From: Desulfofarcimen acetoxidans DSM 771
Lineage (GTDB): Bacteria; Bacillota; Desulfotomaculia; Desulfotomaculales; Desulfofarciminaceae
Direction: 5' to 3'
Assembly (NCBI RefSeq): GCF_000024205.1
Contig: NC_013216.1
Span: 2,790,001 to 2,854,000, forward strand
Length of the DNA stretch: 64,000 nucleotides
Shown here: one piece after another, positions 60,574-64,000 of the stretch
Position numbering within the stretch: the first letter of the stretch is position 1
Layout: every line of letters begins with the position of its first letter
The notes under the pieces: model-generated
What the model was told of the DNA's origin: nothing
The model's database searches: none
What the model saw: only the letters and a program-made list of their open reading frames with translations
Made by a program: the position numbers and the translations under genes

Positions 60574-61674
60574 CTAAGCCACTAGCATTTCTAAGCCACG
60601 ACGTTCTATCAATATGGCTGACACCAAATCCCTGGGCATAACCATTCCACAAGCAGGACACCGGTGCACTCTGACACTCAAATCCTTTGGCACATTGGCA
60701 CCACAAAGACATGTCTGGGAAGTGCCATGAGGAGGGACAGGAAGAAATATCTTACCATATCTGTGACATTTATACTCAACAAGGTTTCTGAATGTACCCC
60801 ATGAAGCATCATGTATGCTTTTAGCTAGACGGTGGTTTTTGACCATATTTTTGATTCGCAGATCTTCCATGATAATAATGTCATGGCTTTGAGCTATCTC
60901 AAAGCTTGTCTTATGCAAAAAGTCTTTTCGTTGATTAGTTATCTTGGCATGAAGTTTGGCAACCTTAGTTTTGGCTTTCCCTCGGTTGTTAGAACCTTTC
61001 TTTTTGCGGGAGAGTCTGCGCTGTTGTTTAGCTAACTTCTTTTCCGATTTAAGATAGTACTTTGGGGTTTCTATCTCTGTACTGTCAGACAGTACGGCAA
61101 AATGCTCAAGACCCATGTCTATTCCGGTGGATTTGGTTCTGTCAGTAAGATTTTCGGCTACTTCCACTTCGGCTGTCAAATTAGCGTACCACTTACCACC
61201 GTAATACTTTATGTTAACCCTGGATATTTGACTGGCATCAAATTCCCGGTAAGTTGTCATTTTTACGAAACCTATTTTAGAAAGATAAATTTTACCCGGC
61301 TTAGAGAAAGTTTTATTTACAGCATCCACCTGGGGATAGGTAAATGATGTGTAATGGTCACGGTTTTTGAACCGGGGGTATCCGGCTTCTTTGGCAAAAA
61401 ACCGCTGATAGGCAAAGTCTACCCGGCGCAAAGTATCCTGCATTACCTGACTGTGAACTTGCTTGTATTCCAGATGTTCTTTTGTATAGCCCGGCAGCAT
61501 ATTCTGCTGTTTATTATATGTCAACCCTTGGCCGGTTTCTTTATACACACGCTGACGCTCAGATAAAGACCAGTTATAGAGTTTCCGGCAAAGTTTTAGT
61601 GTGTGAAACATTTTTTTCTGTTGCTCTTTGGTCGGACGCATTTCAAACCGGTAGACAATTTGCAAACGATTCAC
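60574..61674 (-). CDS. tnpB: TnpB, RNA-guided nuclease of IS605
   Basis: The 366-residue protein has the N-terminal HTH-like region (YRFEMRPTKEQQKKMFHTLK), RuvC-I GIDMGLEHFAVLSD, RuvC-II HDIIIMEDLRIKNMV, a four-cysteine zinc finger (TCLCGANVP ... CPACGM) and RuvC-III PRDLVSAILI. The three catalytic acids (D, E, D) are all present. The RuvC-III stretch differs from the usual LDRDVNAA in MPRDLVSA but keeps RD. Length is normal (about 360-400). It should be an active guide-RNA-dependent DNA nuclease if expressed. TnpA of the same element is broken. Confidence 0.88.
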   Translation of the reverse strand: MNRLQIVYRFEMRPTKEQQKKMFHTLKLCRKLYNWSLSERQRVYKETGQGLTYNKQQNMLPGYTKEHLEYKQVHSQVMQDTLRRVDFAYQRFFAKEAGYPRFKNRDHYTSFTYPQVDAVNKTFSKPGKIYLSKIGFVKMTTYREFDASQISRVNIKYYGGKWYANLTAEVEVAENLTDRTKSTGIDMGLEHFAVLSDSTEIETPKYYLKSEKKLAKQQRRLSRKKKGSNNRGKAKTKVAKLHAKITNQRKDFLHKTSFEIAQSHDIIIMEDLRIKNMVKNHRLAKSIHDASWGTFRNLVEYKCHRYGKIFLPVPPHGTSQTCLCGANVPKDLSVRVHRCPACGMVMPRDLVSAILIERRGLEMLVA

Positions 61675-61990
61675 CTCTTTTCACCCTGGGTTTCAATGTA
61701 CTTCTTAATTACTTCAATGGGTGTACCACCTGTAGTTAGAAGACAAAAACTTTGCGACCAAAAATATTCTTTCCATAATTAGGGTGAGCCTTGAATAATA
61801 TGTGTGTGTGATCTTTGTCATGGTTGTATTCAAGGAAACTAATATTATATTTTGGTGCAATATACTCACCAATTTCTTTGATACGGTTTGCTATTGTGTC
61901 GTTTATAACTTTTCTGCGGTATTTTACTACCAAAATCAGATGATATGTGAGTAAGAAGACCGAGTGGCTATTTGTATCAAGTTTGCTCAA
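61675..61990 (-). pseudogene. tnpA: TnpA (Y1 HUH transposase) with internal deletion and frameshift
   Basis: The frame from 61990 gives the normal N-terminal half with the HUH motif (HDKDHTHILFKAHPN) but then reads GKNIFGRKVFVF and stops at 61736. The real C-terminus continues in another frame: WKEYFWSQSFCLLTTGGTPI, EVIKKYIETQGEKR and a stop. About 30 residues between HPN and the W are missing. The catalytic Tyr (in KKYIE) lies after the break, so this copy should not transpose by itself. Confidence 0.85.
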
Positions 61991-62165
61991 TAATAATCAG
62001 CCTTTCGTTATTGCATCTGATTATATTTTGCCACATCATAGAGGCTTTGGCAAACATTTTATTAGTACACAAAACAAGGCCGCCATTCATCCCACCACCT
62101 TAGAGGTGGGGGAATTCTGGCGGGGTTTGGTTAAAGATTAATCGCAGCTAACCAAAAATAAAAAT

Positions 62166-62200
62166 CCGTTACACAGAGTGTAACGGGTTTTTATTTTTTA
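62166..62200. terminator. Bidirectional terminator
   Basis: CCGTTACAC (62166-62174) pairs with GTGTAACGG (62178-62186) around AGA, with AAAAAT before and TTTTTATTTTTTAT after. It separates the plus-strand small-gene remnant from the minus-strand CoA-disulfide reductase gene and can serve both. Confidence 0.85.
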
Positions 62201-62227
62201 TTTTTACCGAGAAAGTTTTCTCAAATA

Positions 62228-63916
62228 TTAATCATAATCATAAGGCCAGCCCTCAAAGCCTGTCTCCAGATATTTAACATCATTATAACCCGCACCTTTA
62301 AGAGTGCAGGCAGCTTCATAGCTACGGCCACCCATAGCACAAAGGACCACAATTTCCTTATCCTTAGGTATCTCGGAGAGCCTGTATCTCAGTTCATGCA
62401 AAGGTATCAACATGCCTCTCTTGTCTTCAATATGACGAGACTGGTAGCCCTGCTGTGTCCGAACATCCAGAAGCACAAAATCATCACCGCGTTCAAGCTT
62501 CTCTTTGAGTTCCCTGGCAGAAACAGAGGCAGTCAACCCATCGATTTTATTACGTACTGTGTTAGCTGTATGAGCCGCCATATCGATAGGAGTTGAGAAG
62601 GGAGGCGCATAGCCCAGGTCAATGTTATAAAAGTCCTCCAGAGTGGCGCCAAAAGTAATTGCTGCAGCCAAAACATCAATGCGTTTGATTACATCACCTT
62701 TGCCTAAACCCTGTGCTCCTAAAAGGCGCCCGGTTTTTGCATCACTTATAATCTTCAGAATCATTTGGCCATGCTTGTTATGATAATGGGTTCTGTCATG
62801 ATTGGCATTGGCGGCTGTGGCTATCTCAAAACCAGCATCCAGCGCTTGCTGTTCGCTTAAACCGGTTCGACCTATATTAATACCGCCTATTTCCAAAACG
62901 GCAGTACCTAAAATGCCTTTAAACCTGGACTTTTTGCCTGCAATATTGTCCGCCACTATTCTGCCCTGCTTATTGGCTGTTGAAGCCAGCGGCACAAATA
63001 CTTTACGACCGGTTATAATATTGGTGTTTTCCACACAGTCACCGGCAGAATAGATATCCGGGTCACTGGTCTGCATAAATTCATTGACAGCTATGGCACC
63101 TGTCTCACCGATGGTAAGACCTGCCTTACGGGCCAGTTCTACATTGGGTCTAACTCCCACAGCCACAAGCACCATGTCGGCGTCAATGGTTCCCTTGTCG
63201 GTCACTATACCTGTTACATTGCCATCTTCATCGCCCTCTAACTTCTGTACAGTGTGTTCCAAGGCAAACTCCATACCCATATCTTCCAACTTAGTCTTCA
63301 GTGAAGCAGCCATTTCAGGATCAAGGATGCCCGGCAAAAGTTGCTCCCTGAGTTCTACAACTGTCGGGAAGAGTTTTTTTCCTACCAGCGCATCCGCAGT
63401 TTCCATGCCAATTAAGCCAGAACCGATGATTACCGGCATCTCCACATCCGCGTTTTCTAAAAATTCTTTTAGAGCCACGGCATCGTCAGGGTGGTATAAC
63501 TTAAATACTTTTTTTAGATTTAAACCTTCAATAGGTGGATTAATCGGTGTTGATCCGGTAGCCAGTACCAGTTGATCATATTCAATATAGGATTCCACCC
63601 CGGTGGCAAGATCCTTCATTAATACTTTTTTATTCTCACGGTCTATGGACAAGGCTTCTGTTCCGGTAAGTACTTTAACTCCTTTTTCATTTAAAAAAAA
63701 GTCTTTATTGCGAATGGCCCCGTAAGAGGTGGAAACTAACTCGTCCAGTTTTCTCACATGTCCGGATACATATAAGGGCATGCCGCAACCGGCATAAGAT
63801 ATTATATTACTTTTCTCTATAACGGTAATTTCCGCATCAGGCATAACCCTGCGGGCACGGGCAGCAACTTTAGGACCTGCCGCAACCCCGCCCACAATAA
63901 CTATTTTTTTTGACAA
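62228..63916 (-). CDS. CoA-disulfide reductase / NADH:polysulfide reductase with rhodanese domain
   Basis: The 562-residue flavoprotein has an FAD-binding start (KIVIVGGVAAGPKVAARARR), the redox Cys in NIISYAGCGMPLYVSG, an NADH-binding GxGxxG (VIIGSGLIGMETADAL), FAD motif DIYSAGDCVE and a dimerisation domain. A C-terminal rhodanese domain (about 465-562) has the active Cys loop CAMGGRSYEAA. The single-Cys active site fits the CoADR/Npsr group, which reduce CoA disulfide or CoA-bound polysulfide; the rhodanese domain would pass sulfane sulfur. It acts in the cytoplasm in redox balance or sulfur use, consistent with an anaerobic sulfur-metabolising host. The family's length is normal. Confidence 0.92.
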   Translation of the reverse strand: MSKKIVIVGGVAAGPKVAARARRVMPDAEITVIEKSNIISYAGCGMPLYVSGHVRKLDELVSTSYGAIRNKDFFLNEKGVKVLTGTEALSIDRENKKVLMKDLATGVESYIEYDQLVLATGSTPINPPIEGLNLKKVFKLYHPDDAVALKEFLENADVEMPVIIGSGLIGMETADALVGKKLFPTVVELREQLLPGILDPEMAASLKTKLEDMGMEFALEHTVQKLEGDEDGNVTGIVTDKGTIDADMVLVAVGVRPNVELARKAGLTIGETGAIAVNEFMQTSDPDIYSAGDCVENTNIITGRKVFVPLASTANKQGRIVADNIAGKKSRFKGILGTAVLEIGGINIGRTGLSEQQALDAGFEIATAANANHDRTHYHNKHGQMILKIISDAKTGRLLGAQGLGKGDVIKRIDVLAAAITFGATLEDFYNIDLGYAPPFSTPIDMAAHTANTVRNKIDGLTASVSARELKEKLERGDDFVLLDVRTQQGYQSRHIEDKRGMLIPLHELRYRLSEIPKDKEIVVLCAMGGRSYEAACTLKGAGYNDVKYLETGFEGWPYDYD

Positions 63917-64000
63917 AATGCCCCCGCCTTTCTTTTTAAGTTTTGCAATATTATTGTACCAAAAACACCTTTAATTATGAAATTTATTCCTAAACCTAAC

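Larger units (their letters stand above)
60407..62129 (-). mobile_element. IS200/IS605-family element
   Basis: The element encodes TnpB and a broken TnpA on the minus strand. Its right end (left on the plus strand) has the hairpin CCCCCGC ... GCGGGGG at 60416-60446, and its left end a CCGCCA ... TGGCGG / CCCACC ... GGTGGG hairpin at 62081-62123. There is no target duplication, as usual for the family. Removing 60407-62129 joins GCTTACGTTATG to GTTAAAGATTAA in the frame of the interrupted small gene, which supports these borders. Confidence 0.75.

Noticed and set aside
1-64000. CRISPR array, tRNA or rRNA genes
   Set aside because: No regularly spaced short repeats and no cloverleaf or rRNA-like sequence were seen on reading both strands; a tRNAscan or CRISPR search would settle it.

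Overview
The window looks like a chromosomal segment of an anaerobic Gram-positive Clostridia-class bacterium, probably of the Desulfotomaculum/Peptococcaceae type. The basis is moderate GC, Shine-Dalgarno sites of the GGAGG type throughout, S-layer-homology domains, a low-GC-type fused PilM-PilN, a CoA-disulfide reductase, a c-di-GMP-I riboswitch, and IS630, IS605, IS66 and IS1182-type elements. The family is an inference. I saw no rRNA, tRNA or CRISPR array.

Layout. 0-10 kb is accessory DNA. It holds an isoprenylcysteine methyltransferase-like gene with an autoregulating MerR promoter, toxin-antitoxin debris, and a c-di-GMP riboswitch driving a chemoreceptor gene that is cut by an IS630 element. 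That element has an amber stop in its transposase. Then come gene scraps (Uma2, ICMT, ClpP), a TetR gene with a PEP-synthase/rifampin-phosphotransferase-like enzyme, and a BlaR1-like DUF4829 protein. 10.3-17.8 kb is one translationally coupled operon: a methyltransferase, an MptD-type ECF S component, two exporter-fold ABC proteins resembling YbtP/YbtQ, an ECF T component and a double ATPase. It sits behind a Fur box and probably imports a metal-siderophore. 17.8-19.9 kb is a decayed tandem array of a membrane-anchored protein family and lipase-like fragments, with a perfect 28-bp inverted repeat. 19.9-30.4 kb is a complete type IV pilus operon.

30.7-52.1 kb, all on the minus strand, is a siderophore biosynthesis locus. 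It contains a fused salicyl-AMP ligase/salicylate synthase, an NRPS ArCP-Cy-A-PCP-Cy-A-PCP, an NRPS TubC-Cy-A(MT)-PCP-TE, a saccharopine-dehydrogenase-like protein, a thiazolinyl imide reductase, a PPTase, a cysteine synthase, a type II thioesterase and an AraC regulator of the YbtA/PchR kind. All three A domains carry a cysteine-type code, so I predict a salicyl-capped chain of three cysteine-derived rings with one N-methylation and no polyketide part. The terminal TE has Cys in place of the nucleophilic Ser. Fur-like boxes lie before both biosynthetic operons, before the transporter operon, before a small gene heading the pilus operon (on a duplicated copy of a siderophore promoter) and, more weakly, before the next gene.

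52.2-56.1 kb encodes a secreted, S-layer-anchored protein with two CbiX-chelatase-like and two FmdE-like units, preceded by a 30-residue ORF. 56.2-60 kb is an island of transposase scraps enclosing an AAA ATPase plus PD-(D/E)XK nuclease pair, a candidate defence module. 60.2-62.2 kb is an IS605 element with intact TnpB and broken TnpA, inserted in a small membrane-protein gene. The window ends with a CoA-disulfide reductase-rhodanese fusion.
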